Assembly (NCBI GenBank): GCA_016709145.1
Contig: JADJEK010000008.1
Span: 116,148 to 180,147 of the forward strand
From: Planctomycetota bacterium
Lineage (GTDB): Bacteria; Planctomycetota; B15-G4; JADJEK01
Length of the DNA: 64,000 bases
Direction of reading: 5' to 3'
Below, in pieces: positions 43,198 to 51,733 of the stretch; within the stretch, counting starts at the first letter, position 1, and each line of letters begins with the position of its first letter. The notes under the pieces were generated by a model, which saw only the letters and a list, made by a program, of their open reading frames with translations, was not told the DNA's origin and searched no databases. The position numbers and the translations under genes are program-made.

Positions 43198-45882
43198 TCA
43201 CGGATCGAGCGTGATGAGCAGCGCGTTCGACAAGCCGTAGCCGAGCGGCCCGTCGGTCGTCGGATACGCCGCCTGCGCGTAGAACGCGAACGGACCGCCG
43301 CCGCCCGGCACGTTCGGAATGCTGATCGCTCCCTGTGCATCGAGCGGCAGCGCCAGCGTCGTCAGCACGGGCATCGGGATCAACTGCCCGCCCGCGAACG
43401 CAACCGGCGAACTCGCGACGGCGAGGAACAGCACCGCCGTCGTGCTCGGCGTACCGCCGCTGAACGCCAGCGTCGAGCTCTCGCCGAGCCCGAGTCCTGA
43501 TCCGCACAGCGACAACGTCCCATCGCCGTACCCGCCGTGTCCGAGGTCCGCCTGGCACGCGGGATTCGGTTCGAGCAGGAACGGCCGATACACACCGCCC
43601 TTGACGCCGTAGCCGACGATGCGCCCCGCGCCGTCGATCGCCGTCGCTTGCGTGAGCACCCAGCCCGACAGTCCGTCGATCGACGTCGTGAGGTCCGTTG
43701 GCACGCCGTTCTTCGTCACGAACGCGCGGTAGTTCGAGTAGTTCGCCACCGACCCGCAACACGGCTGATAGACCCACTCGCCGAAGCCGTAGCCGACGAC
43801 CTCGTCGCGGACGTTGATGCCGGTGCCGATCGTGTGCCACTTGCCCGCCATGTGCGGCAGGAACGTCATCGTCGTGCCGTCGAACACGAACGTGTTGCCC
43901 CACGTGTCGTCGAGGCTCGACACCCAACCGGTCATGTGCCCGGCTTCGTTGACCGCCCAAGCACTTCCCGACACGAGGCTGTTCGGGATCGCGGTCATCG
44001 GCGTCGCGGACGGTCCCGTCGACTGCATGAAGAACGGCTTCGCCCACCAATCCGCGACCGAGCCGACGATCGACTCGCCGACGACGAGGCCCGCGTCGTT
44101 GATGCCGTACGCCTTGCTGTAGAAGTTCGAGCTGTACGGGGGCGTCAGCGTGCCGAGATCGACCATGACGCCACCGGCCCAACGGAACGCGTGATCCGGC
44201 TGCGATCCTCCGGAGTCGGCGATCCCGACGACGTGTCCTGAGTCGTTGATGTCGTGCGCCTCGACGTAGCTGCCGCCGAACGCGTTCGTCAGATCGGTGC
44301 GCACGCCGGTCGCGAGGTCCTGGACCCACGACGACGAGTTCCAGGTGTACGTGCCGATGCGGCCGCAGGCTTGGCCGACGTCGTTGACCGCGACGGCGAC
44401 GCCGGGGCCCATGTCGTGCATCACGTTCGTGTGGCTGTCCCACCAGAACGCGCGCGTTTCGGCATGTACCGAGTCGAACCAACTGCCGACGACGATCCCC
44501 GCGTCGTTGACGTCGTACGCCGCGCCGCTCGTCATGCCGGGCAGGCCCGTGATCTCGACGAGGTCGTACTCGGGGAACGGTGTCGCGTCGCAGCCGTCGC
44601 CCTTGCCGTCGTGGTCGGTGTCTTGCTGATCCGTGTTCGCCAACGTGGGACAGTTGTCGCATGCGTCGCCGATGCCGTCGCCATCGCTGTCGGCTTGCGT
44701 CGGATTCGCGATCGTCGGACAGATGTCGCAGTCGTCGATGTGACCGTCGCCGTCGAAGTCGGGGTCCTGGACGTCGGCGATGCCGTTGCCGTTGCAGTCC
44801 CGCAGCGTGAACACCCGCTCGCAGAGATGCGTCCCCGCGCCCGCGTTGCTGCCGCCCATGACGTAGATGAAGTCGTCGCTCGCGATCGCGGCCGCGAACG
44901 CGTGGCGCGGCGTGGCGAGCGACGGGCCGTTCGTCCATTGCATGGTGACCGGATCGAGCAGGAACACCGACGCGAGCGTGGTGCCCGAGCCGTTCTGTCC
45001 TCCGATCACCCAGATCCGTTCGTCGGCGCCGAGGATCGCGCGTTGATCGGAATAGCGATCGTCGCCGTCCTGCCCGAACGGCAGGAAGCCCGCGAGAGTC
45101 CACGTGTTGGTCTCGACGGCGTAGCGCAGAATCGTGTTCGTACGCGTCGTGCCGTTCGCGTCGAAGCCACCGAACACGAGGATCGAGCCCATGCCGTCGT
45201 ACGCCGCCGTCGCGCGCGAACGCGCCAGCGGCAGCGGAGCGACCAGCGACCACGTGTTCGTCGCCGCGTCGTAGCGCTCGACGCCCGTCAAGTTGCCGAA
45301 GCCGGCGGCCGCGATCGCGCTCGCGGGACCCGGCCCGCCGCCGATCGCGTACAGGCGCTTCTGCGCGTCGGACGCGTAGGCGAAGTTGGTGGCCGCGATC
45401 AGCTTGTCGGCGACGGTCGGCTCGGTTTCCCATCCCGTCGTCGGGTCGTACCAGAACGCGGTCTTCGCGCCGGTGTGCGCGCCGAGCTTCGCGGGACCGA
45501 AGCACACGAGCCGCCCGAGCGAGTCGATGCCGGTGCCCATGCGTCCCCACTTCGTGTTCAGTTCCTTGCCCTGACTCCACGCACTCGAGCCGAGCGCTCG
45601 GAAGTGCACCGCGCCCTGATCGGGCGGATCGGTCTTCGGGATGTCGTTCTCGTAGCGGAACGGCGCGCCGCCGAGCGCGTAGAGGGACCCGCCGTGGAAC
45701 GCGCCGACCGCTTCGGTCCGTCCCGCGCTGGTGTCGGGGAACCCCGGAACGGGCTCCCAATTCGCGGTCTGAGCCACGAGCTCCGCACCGAGCACGAGCG
45801 ACGCGGCGATCGCGACTCCGATGCGGAGGCTCGAGCTCGACGCGCGACGAATCGTGAACGGCCAGTGAATGCGTGGCGACAT
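43198..45882 (-). CDS. Secreted kelch / thrombospondin-3 / HAF-repeat protein
   Basis: ATG at 45882, after GGAGGC, gives an N-terminal signal (SLRIGVAIAASLVLGAELVA) after a basic leader. The 894-aa product is a mosaic: kelch-type propeller at about 45-345 (YALGGAPFRYENDI, MGSILVFGGFDANG, ERIWVIGGQNGSG, DFIYVMGGSNAG), a calcium-binding thrombospondin type-3 stretch at about 348-420 (DSDGDGIGDACDNC, DTDHDGKGDGCD), HAF-type repeats (AAYDVNDAGIVVGSW, INDSGHVVGIADS) and the shared C-terminal module from about 795 (…FYAQAAYPTTDG…LLITLDP). It is probably exported and held at the surface. Confidence 0.8.
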   Translation of the reverse strand: MSPRIHWPFTIRRASSSSLRIGVAIAASLVLGAELVAQTANWEPVPGFPDTSAGRTEAVGAFHGGSLYALGGAPFRYENDIPKTDPPDQGAVHFRALGSSAWSQGKELNTKWGRMGTGIDSLGRLVCFGPAKLGAHTGAKTAFWYDPTTGWETEPTVADKLIAATNFAYASDAQKRLYAIGGGPGPASAIAAAGFGNLTGVERYDAATNTWSLVAPLPLARSRATAAYDGMGSILVFGGFDANGTTRTNTILRYAVETNTWTLAGFLPFGQDGDDRYSDQRAILGADERIWVIGGQNGSGTTLASVFLLDPVTMQWTNGPSLATPRHAFAAAIASDDFIYVMGGSNAGAGTHLCERVFTLRDCNGNGIADVQDPDFDGDGHIDDCDICPTIANPTQADSDGDGIGDACDNCPTLANTDQQDTDHDGKGDGCDATPFPEYDLVEITGLPGMTSGAAYDVNDAGIVVGSWFDSVHAETRAFWWDSHTNVMHDMGPGVAVAVNDVGQACGRIGTYTWNSSSWVQDLATGVRTDLTNAFGGSYVEAHDINDSGHVVGIADSGGSQPDHAFRWAGGVMVDLGTLTPPYSSNFYSKAYGINDAGLVVGESIVGSVADWWAKPFFMQSTGPSATPMTAIPNSLVSGSAWAVNEAGHMTGWVSSLDDTWGNTFVFDGTTMTFLPHMAGKWHTIGTGINVRDEVVGYGFGEWVYQPCCGSVANYSNYRAFVTKNGVPTDLTTSIDGLSGWVLTQATAIDGAGRIVGYGVKGGVYRPFLLEPNPACQADLGHGGYGDGTLSLCGSGLGLGESSTLAFSGGTPSTTAVLFLAVASSPVAFAGGQLIPMPVLTTLALPLDAQGAISIPNVPGGGGPFAFYAQAAYPTTDGPLGYGLSNALLITLDP

Positions 45883-46035
45883 GGCGTGCCTCCGAGTTCC
45901 TGTGGGCGCAGTGTGCTCCTTCGCCCATGGAGGCCGGGGTGACGAGTTCGACATCTTCCCAGCCACGGGCGGGACAGGCGCAATCTCCCCGCCTGCTACA
46001 CTCCCGCCCCGTTTCGCTCCGCCCCGGGGGCCTCC

Positions 46036-47256
46036 ATGCACGTCGTCTTCGTCGAGCCCGCGTTCCCGCTCTACCAGCGTCAGTTCGTGCGCGGCTTGCA
46101 TGAAGCCGGCGCGCGCGTCACCGGCATCGGCGAGCGACCGATCGAGGCACTCGACTCCGAGCTGAAGCACTGGCTCTACCGGTACGAGCAGGTGTCCTCG
46201 GTCTGCAACGAGCCCGAGATGACGAAGCTCGTGAAGCGCATCCAGTCGAACGAGAAGGTCGACCGCATCGAGGCCACGATCGAAGCCCACATCATGGGAG
46301 TCGCGCGCGTGCGCGAAGCCTGCGGCATCCCCGGCACGACAGTGAAGACCGCGTACCTGTGTCGCGACAAGCCGTCGATGAAGGAAGCGCTGCGCCAGGC
46401 CGGCATCCCGTGCGCGCAGTCGGCCGGCATCGCCTCGGCGAAAGAGGCCTACGAGTTCGCGCGCAGCGTCGGCTACCCCGTGATCCTGAAGCCGCGCGAC
46501 GGCGCCGGCGCGTCGGGCGCGACGCGCGTCACGAACGACGCCGAGATGGCCGCCGCGGTGAAGGAGATCTACCTCGACCGCGGGCGCTCGGTCGCGATCG
46601 AGGAGTTCATCGAAGGCCACGAGGGCTTCTTCGACACGCTGACGATCGGCGGCGAAGTCGTGCACGAGTTCGTCACGCACTACTTCCCGAACGTGCTCGA
46701 AGCGATGCGCACGCGCTGGATCTCGCCGCAGTTCATCGCGTCGAACCGACTGATGCAGCCGAGCTACGACGAACTGCGCGAGCTCGGTCGCCGCGTGATC
46801 AAGGCGCTCGACATCGAGACGTCGGCGACGCACATGGAGTGGTTCTTCGGACCGAAGGGCCTGAAGTTCTCCGAGATCGGCTGCCGTCCGCCCGGCGTCG
46901 GCGTCTGGGACCTCTACTGCGCGGCGAACGAGTTCGACCTCTATCGCGAATGGGCGTTCGCGATCGTTCACGGTCGGCCGGACCAGCGGCCGTCGCGCCA
47001 GTACTCGGCCGGCATCATCGCGCTGCGCCCGAGCCAGGACGGCCACGTGCGCGAGTACCGCGGCCTCGAGGAGATCGACCGCCGTTTCGGCGCGTGGAAG
47101 ATCGACCAACACCTGCCGCCGGTGGGCTCGCGCACGGCGCCGGTCGAGGGTGGCTACATGGCGAACGCGTGGATGCGCTTCAAGCACCCCGATTTCGACG
47201 AGCTGCGCCGCATGCTGGACACCGTCGGTCAAACGGTGAAGGTCATCGCGGAGTAG
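46036..47256 (+). CDS. ATP-grasp domain protein
   Basis: The 406-aa product has an N-terminal Rossmann-like part (HVVFVEPAFPLYQRQFVRGL) and an ATP-grasp core: YPVILKPRDGAGASGATRV, VAIEEFIEGHEG, then the metal-binding stretch HMEWFFGPKGLKFSEIGCRPPG. ATP-grasp enzymes join a carboxylate to an amine or similar. The carboxylate is not known; the HMEW…EIGCRPPG part resembles carbamoyl-phosphate-synthase-like and biotin-carboxylase-like proteins. It has a TACACT box at 45997-46002, about 33 nt before ATG. The M14 peptidase follows after 43 bp. Confidence 0.8.
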   Translation: MHVVFVEPAFPLYQRQFVRGLHEAGARVTGIGERPIEALDSELKHWLYRYEQVSSVCNEPEMTKLVKRIQSNEKVDRIEATIEAHIMGVARVREACGIPGTTVKTAYLCRDKPSMKEALRQAGIPCAQSAGIASAKEAYEFARSVGYPVILKPRDGAGASGATRVTNDAEMAAAVKEIYLDRGRSVAIEEFIEGHEGFFDTLTIGGEVVHEFVTHYFPNVLEAMRTRWISPQFIASNRLMQPSYDELRELGRRVIKALDIETSATHMEWFFGPKGLKFSEIGCRPPGVGVWDLYCAANEFDLYREWAFAIVHGRPDQRPSRQYSAGIIALRPSQDGHVREYRGLEEIDRRFGAWKIDQHLPPVGSRTAPVEGGYMANAWMRFKHPDFDELRRMLDTVGQTVKVIAE

Positions 47257-47299
47257 TACGGCACCGACCGTCCCACTCGAACCCCTCGCGGAGTCCCCC

Positions 47300-49948
47300 A
47301 TGAAGTCGTTCGTCCACGCGGTCGCGTTGGCGCTCACCGTGTCGTCGTCGGCAGTCGCCCAAGGGGTGCCATCGCCCGTGCCCACGCCGAAGGAGGTGCT
47401 CGGGCACACGCCGGGCGAGGACTTCTGGCTCGCGAGCTACGACGATGCATTGACGTACTTCCGCGCGCTCGACGCCGCGTCCGACCGCGTGCAGCTCGTG
47501 CGCGTCGGCACCACGACGCGCGGTCTCGACTGGCACATCGCGTTGATCTCGTCGCCGCAGAACCTCGCGCAACTCGATCGCTGGAAGGACGTCTCGCGCC
47601 GCCTCGCGTGGACGAAGGGCGTCGACGAGACCGCGGCGCGCGAACTCGCGCGCACGGGCAAGGCGATCGTCCACATCGACGGTGGACTGCATGCGAGCGA
47701 GGCCGCGTGTCCGCAAGCGACGATCGTGCTCGCACACCAGCTCGCCGCCGCGAACGGTGACGCGACCATCGATCGCATCCTCGACGAGGTCGTGCTCGTG
47801 CTGTGGTTCGCGATCAACCCCGACGGCCAGAACATGGTCGCGCAGTGGTACGCGAAGAACCTCGGCACTCCGTACGAAGTGGCCGAGCTGCCGTGGCTGT
47901 ACCAGGAGTACATCGGCCACGACAACAACCGCGACGGCTACATGAACAACATGATCGAGTCGCGCGTGGTGACCGCGACGACGCTCGAGTGGAACCCGCA
48001 GGTCTTCTACAACCACCACCAGACCGCGCCGTTCCCGACGCGCATCTGGATCCCGCCGTTCGCCGAACCGATCTCGTCGAACGTGCATCCGCTGATGGCG
48101 CGCTGGGTCAACGTGTTCGGCACGACGATGGCCGCGTGGCTCGACGAGCGCAGCATGCCCGGCGCCGTGCATCGCGGCAAGGGCTTCGACAACTGGTATC
48201 CCGGCTTCATCGACAACGTGAACACCTACCGCAACACGGTGGCGTTCCTGACCGAGACCGCGCTGTTCGAGTACGCCACGCCGAAGTTCTATTCGGTCGA
48301 CGACTTCCCGCGCGACGCGCGCTCGCTGCGCAGCGAGGTGTTCTACGCCAGTCCGTGGAAGGGTGGCTGGTGGCACATCGGTGACGCCGTCGACTACATG
48401 GTCGGCACGTCGATGGCGGTGCTCGACACCTCCGCGCGCTTCCGCGAACAACTGCTGTTCAACCGCTGGCGCGCCGGTCACGACCAGATCGAACGGTTCG
48501 CGACCGAAGGCCCGTTCGCGTACGTGATCCCGTCCGGCCAAACCGACGCGGTGACCGCCGCGAAGCTCGTCGACGTGTTGCGGACCAATGGCATCGAGGT
48601 GCATCGCGCGGCGCAGGAGTTCACCGCGAACGGTCGCACGTACGCGGCCGGCGACCACGTGATCCTGATGGACCAGGCTTACGCGGCATTGGTGCAAGAC
48701 CTGTTCGAAGTGCAGGAGTACCCGGATCTGAAGGACGGCGCGGACGGCGCGCCCGATCTGCCGTACGACGTCGCTGGTTGGACGCTGCCGTACCAGATGG
48801 GTGTGCTGGTCAACGCGATCACGAAGCCGGTCGACTCCGCGACGCGCGAGCGCTTGACGCGACTCGACGCGACGCCGTGGCCCGAAGGTCGCGTCGTCGG
48901 TGATGGCGCGGTGTTCGCGATCGACGCAGGCTCGAACGCCGCGTTCCGCGCACTGAACGCCGCGTGGAACGCCGGCGCACGCGTGCATCGCGGCGCGGAT
49001 CCGACCGTGCCGCGCTGGTACGTCGAGGGCCTCGCGCGCGACGCGATGGAACGCATCGCGGCCGAAGCGCATCTCACGATCGAGGCGATCGCGACGGTGC
49101 CGACGTGCGCCGCGGTGAAGCGGCCGCGCATCGGACTGGTGCGGCCGTGGCGCGCGTCGATCGACGAAGGCTGGACGCGCTGGACGTTCGAGCAGTTCGG
49201 CTTCGCGTTCACGAGCCTCCACGACGAGGACGTCCGCGCCGGCCGTCTGCGCGATCGCTTCGACACGATCGTGATCCCCGACATCGGCGCGCGTGCGCTG
49301 ACGAATGGGCACGCGAAGGGCACGATCCCCGGACCCTACGTCGGCGGCATCGGCGACGAAGGCGTCGAGGCGTTGCGCGCGTTCACGCGCGCCGGCGGCG
49401 TGTTGGTCGCGTTCAACGACGGAGCGCGCTTCGCGATCGAAGCCTTCGAGCTGCCGGTGAAGGACGCGGTGGCCGGCCTGAAGAACACGGACTTCTTCTG
49501 CGGCGGCTCGCTCCTGCGCACCCAGAAGGGCGACGCCGTGGCGCATCCCGTGCTGCACGGCGTCCAGGACGACGTCGCCGTGATGTTCGAAGGCAGCCCG
49601 GTGTTCGAACCGACCTCCGAGTTCTCCGGCAACGTGCTGCTCGAGTACCCGAGCGATCGCCCTGCGCTGATGAGCGGGTTCCTGCTCGGTGCGAATCACC
49701 TCGAGGACCATGCCGCGCTCGTCGACTGCACGTTCGGTTCGGGGCGCGTCGTGCTGTTCGGCTTCCGGCCGCAATGGCGCGGACAATCGCACGGAACGTT
49801 CAAGTTGGTCTTCGACGCGTTGCTCTACGACTCGAGCCAAGCCGTCGCCGCGGACGCAGTGACGCCGAAGGGCTCGGAGCCGGCCGCGACCGACGGCCCG
49901 AAGGCCGGCCCGCGCGAACCTCGCCGCGGTCGCATGGACGACGATTGA
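47300..49948 (+). CDS. Secreted M14-family zinc carboxypeptidase
   Basis: The 882-aa product starts with a signal peptide (MKSFVHAVALALTVSSSAVAQG). The catalytic part has the zinc motif His131-x2-Glu134 in HIDGGLHASEAA, and FNHH-like VFYNHHQTAP as the probable third ligand. The region after residue about 600 resembles a class I glutamine-amidotransferase-like fold (GLVRPWRASIDEGWTRWTF). M14 peptidases cut C-terminal residues. The C-terminal tail is rich in Pro, Arg and Asp (GPREPRRGRMDDD). It is linked to the ATP-grasp gene by short spacing, so the two may act on the same peptide. Confidence 0.8.
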   Translation: MKSFVHAVALALTVSSSAVAQGVPSPVPTPKEVLGHTPGEDFWLASYDDALTYFRALDAASDRVQLVRVGTTTRGLDWHIALISSPQNLAQLDRWKDVSRRLAWTKGVDETAARELARTGKAIVHIDGGLHASEAACPQATIVLAHQLAAANGDATIDRILDEVVLVLWFAINPDGQNMVAQWYAKNLGTPYEVAELPWLYQEYIGHDNNRDGYMNNMIESRVVTATTLEWNPQVFYNHHQTAPFPTRIWIPPFAEPISSNVHPLMARWVNVFGTTMAAWLDERSMPGAVHRGKGFDNWYPGFIDNVNTYRNTVAFLTETALFEYATPKFYSVDDFPRDARSLRSEVFYASPWKGGWWHIGDAVDYMVGTSMAVLDTSARFREQLLFNRWRAGHDQIERFATEGPFAYVIPSGQTDAVTAAKLVDVLRTNGIEVHRAAQEFTANGRTYAAGDHVILMDQAYAALVQDLFEVQEYPDLKDGADGAPDLPYDVAGWTLPYQMGVLVNAITKPVDSATRERLTRLDATPWPEGRVVGDGAVFAIDAGSNAAFRALNAAWNAGARVHRGADPTVPRWYVEGLARDAMERIAAEAHLTIEAIATVPTCAAVKRPRIGLVRPWRASIDEGWTRWTFEQFGFAFTSLHDEDVRAGRLRDRFDTIVIPDIGARALTNGHAKGTIPGPYVGGIGDEGVEALRAFTRAGGVLVAFNDGARFAIEAFELPVKDAVAGLKNTDFFCGGSLLRTQKGDAVAHPVLHGVQDDVAVMFEGSPVFEPTSEFSGNVLLEYPSDRPALMSGFLLGANHLEDHAALVDCTFGSGRVVLFGFRPQWRGQSHGTFKLVFDALLYDSSQAVAADAVTPKGSEPAATDGPKAGPREPRRGRMDDD

Positions 49949-49987
49949 TCCGGATCGAAGTTTTCGCGTGACGTGAACGCGGTCCCC

Positions 49988-50027
49988 CGGATGGAGCCCT
50001 CCTTGGCCTCATTCGGGAGTTTCGACC
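49988..50027 (+). promoter_or_regulatory. Leader of FG-GAP gene 1 with conserved GAGCCCTCCTTGGC element
   Basis: The 14-base element GAGCCCTCCTTGGC (49994-50007) is shared with the third gene's leader. CTCC (49999-50002) can pair with the ribosome-binding GGAG (50016-50019), though only over four to five bp here. Confidence 0.45.
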
Positions 50028-51611
50028 ATGAAGCGTTCGCCCCCTTCGATCCGCGCGAACCGTACGACCGTGGCCGCCGCGATCGTCGGATTCGGCTCTC
50101 TGATCCCGGCTGCGGCGGGTGGAGATTTCAACGGCGACGGCTTCGACGACCTCACGGTCGGCATTCCGTTCGAGAACGTCGACGGCGTCACCAACGCCGG
50201 GGCGCTTCAGATGTTTCCGGGCTCCGTCAGCGGCCCGTCGGTCGCGGGTTCGTTGCTCATCACGCCGGTCACGCTCGGGCTCTTGCCCGAGATCGAATCG
50301 GGGTTCGGCATCGCGTCGACTTCGGCGGACTTCGACGGCGACGGGTTCGACGACCTTGCGATCGGCGCACCTGGCGTCGCCGTGAAGGGACTGGGCGGCG
50401 CGGGCCGCGTGTACATCGTGCGCGGCAGCGCGACCGGCCTGGACTTCTCGATCGTGAAGGCGTTCGACCAGAACACGAAGGGCATCAAGGACAAAGTCGA
50501 GCGCCGGACGAAGAGCGACGACGCGTCGGCGGAGTTCTTCGGCGCACGTCTCGCGCACGGGGACTTCAACGGCGACGGGTACGCGGACCTCGTGATCTCG
50601 GTGACGGGTGAGCGCATCGGCAAGGCCGAAGACGCCGGCGCGGCCCACGTGCTGTTCGGCAGCGCAAACGGCTTGACCGCGAAGCGCAATCAGTTCTGGC
50701 ACCAGAACCGCAAGGGCATCAAAGGCAAGTGCGCGAAGGACGACCGCTTCGCGTCGAACCTCGCCGTCGGCGACCTCAACGGAGACGGCTTCGACGACCT
50801 CGCGCTCACCGTGCCGCGCGAAGCGGATGCGACCCCGGGCGTGGGTCGCGTCGCCGTGTTGTTCGGGACGAAGCAGGGCTTGCGGGCCAAGGGCAACCAG
50901 TTGTTCAAGCCGAGCACGGAGCTGATTCCCTTGTCGCTCGTCCCGAGTGACAGCGGGCTGTCGATCGCGTGCGGCGACTTCGACGCGGACGTCTACGACG
51001 ACCTCGCCATCGGCGCGTACAACGAAGCGCTGGTCCCAGGCGGCGACTCACGGGGTGTCGTGTACGTCGTCCGCGGAAGTTCGATCGGCCCGGTACCGCA
51101 ACTCACGACGGCGTACCACCAGGGCGACGGCATCGTGCCGGGAACGCACGCCGACGATGAGTTGTTCGGCGCCATCGTGGCGGCTGCCGACTTCGATGGC
51201 GATGGCGACGACGACCTCGCGATCTCCGCCGTCGGCGAGTCGTTCGTCGGGTTCGCGAATGGTCGCGTCACGGTCCTGTACTCGTCGGGCTCGTCGGGGT
51301 TGGCGAGCGCCGGCGCGCAGACGTTCGATCAGGACACCGCGAACGTGAACGACGTCGCCGAAGCCGAAGACTCGTTCGGGTACGGCCTCGCCGTTCTCGA
51401 CGCCAACGGCGACGGCGCGGTCGATCTCGCGATCGGGATCCCGGGTGAGGACGTCGGTGCAGTCGTCGATGCCGGTGCGGTCGCGGTCCTGCTGTCCGCC
51501 CTCGGAGTCGGCGTGACCGCCAGCGGCGACGCGTTCTTGCATCAGGACCTCCCGTTCGTCGACGGCGACTGCGAGCAGACCGATTTGTTCGGCTTCCTGC
51601 TGCAGAACTGA
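50028..51611 (+). CDS. Secreted FG-GAP seven-bladed propeller protein, tandem copy 1
   Basis: The 527-aa product has an N-terminal signal-like segment (TTVAAAIVGFGSLIPAAAGG) after a basic leader, and seven calcium-loop motifs (GDFNGDGFDD, ADFDGDGFDD, GDFNGDGYAD, GDLNGDGFDD, GDFDADVYDD, ADFDGDGDDD, LDANGDGAVD). Between the second and fourth blades it has two basic insertions, FDQNTKGIKDKVE and HQNRKGIKGKC, also found in the next two genes. The C-terminus stops at GFLLQN without the module shared by other proteins here. Probably extracellular; ligand unknown. Confidence 0.8.
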   Translation: MKRSPPSIRANRTTVAAAIVGFGSLIPAAAGGDFNGDGFDDLTVGIPFENVDGVTNAGALQMFPGSVSGPSVAGSLLITPVTLGLLPEIESGFGIASTSADFDGDGFDDLAIGAPGVAVKGLGGAGRVYIVRGSATGLDFSIVKAFDQNTKGIKDKVERRTKSDDASAEFFGARLAHGDFNGDGYADLVISVTGERIGKAEDAGAAHVLFGSANGLTAKRNQFWHQNRKGIKGKCAKDDRFASNLAVGDLNGDGFDDLALTVPREADATPGVGRVAVLFGTKQGLRAKGNQLFKPSTELIPLSLVPSDSGLSIACGDFDADVYDDLAIGAYNEALVPGGDSRGVVYVVRGSSIGPVPQLTTAYHQGDGIVPGTHADDELFGAIVAAADFDGDGDDDLAISAVGESFVGFANGRVTVLYSSGSSGLASAGAQTFDQDTANVNDVAEAEDSFGYGLAVLDANGDGAVDLAIGIPGEDVGAVVDAGAVAVLLSALGVGVTASGDAFLHQDLPFVDGDCEQTDLFGFLLQN

Positions 51612-51689
51612 TGCGGTGACGACCGAGCCCGTCCCAGCGGCGCGCTCCGCGCGAAGTCGATCGAGAATCCCCGTGACGCGAATCGAGAC

Positions 51690-51726
51690 CTCCGGTTGTC
51701 CTGGGTGCCCTAGCCCCCAGCCGGAG
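51690..51726 (+). promoter_or_regulatory. Leader hairpin of FG-GAP gene 2 (ribosome-binding site sequestered)
   Basis: CTCCGG (51690-51695) pairs with CCGGAG (51721-51726), and CTGGG (51701-51705) with CCCAG (51716-51720). The second half of the outer stem contains the GGAG that serves the ATG at 51734, so the site is paired when folded. Confidence 0.45.
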
Positions 51727-51733
51727 TCGACCC

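Noticed and set aside
43115..45928. 937-aa minus-strand frame in another phase over the kelch gene
   Set aside because: The frame 43198-45882 carries kelch, TSP3 and HAF motifs; this one is Arg-rich noise.
47243..49840. 865-aa minus-strand frame over the M14 gene
   Set aside because: Arg/Ala-rich shadow of the real carboxypeptidase gene; no domain in it.
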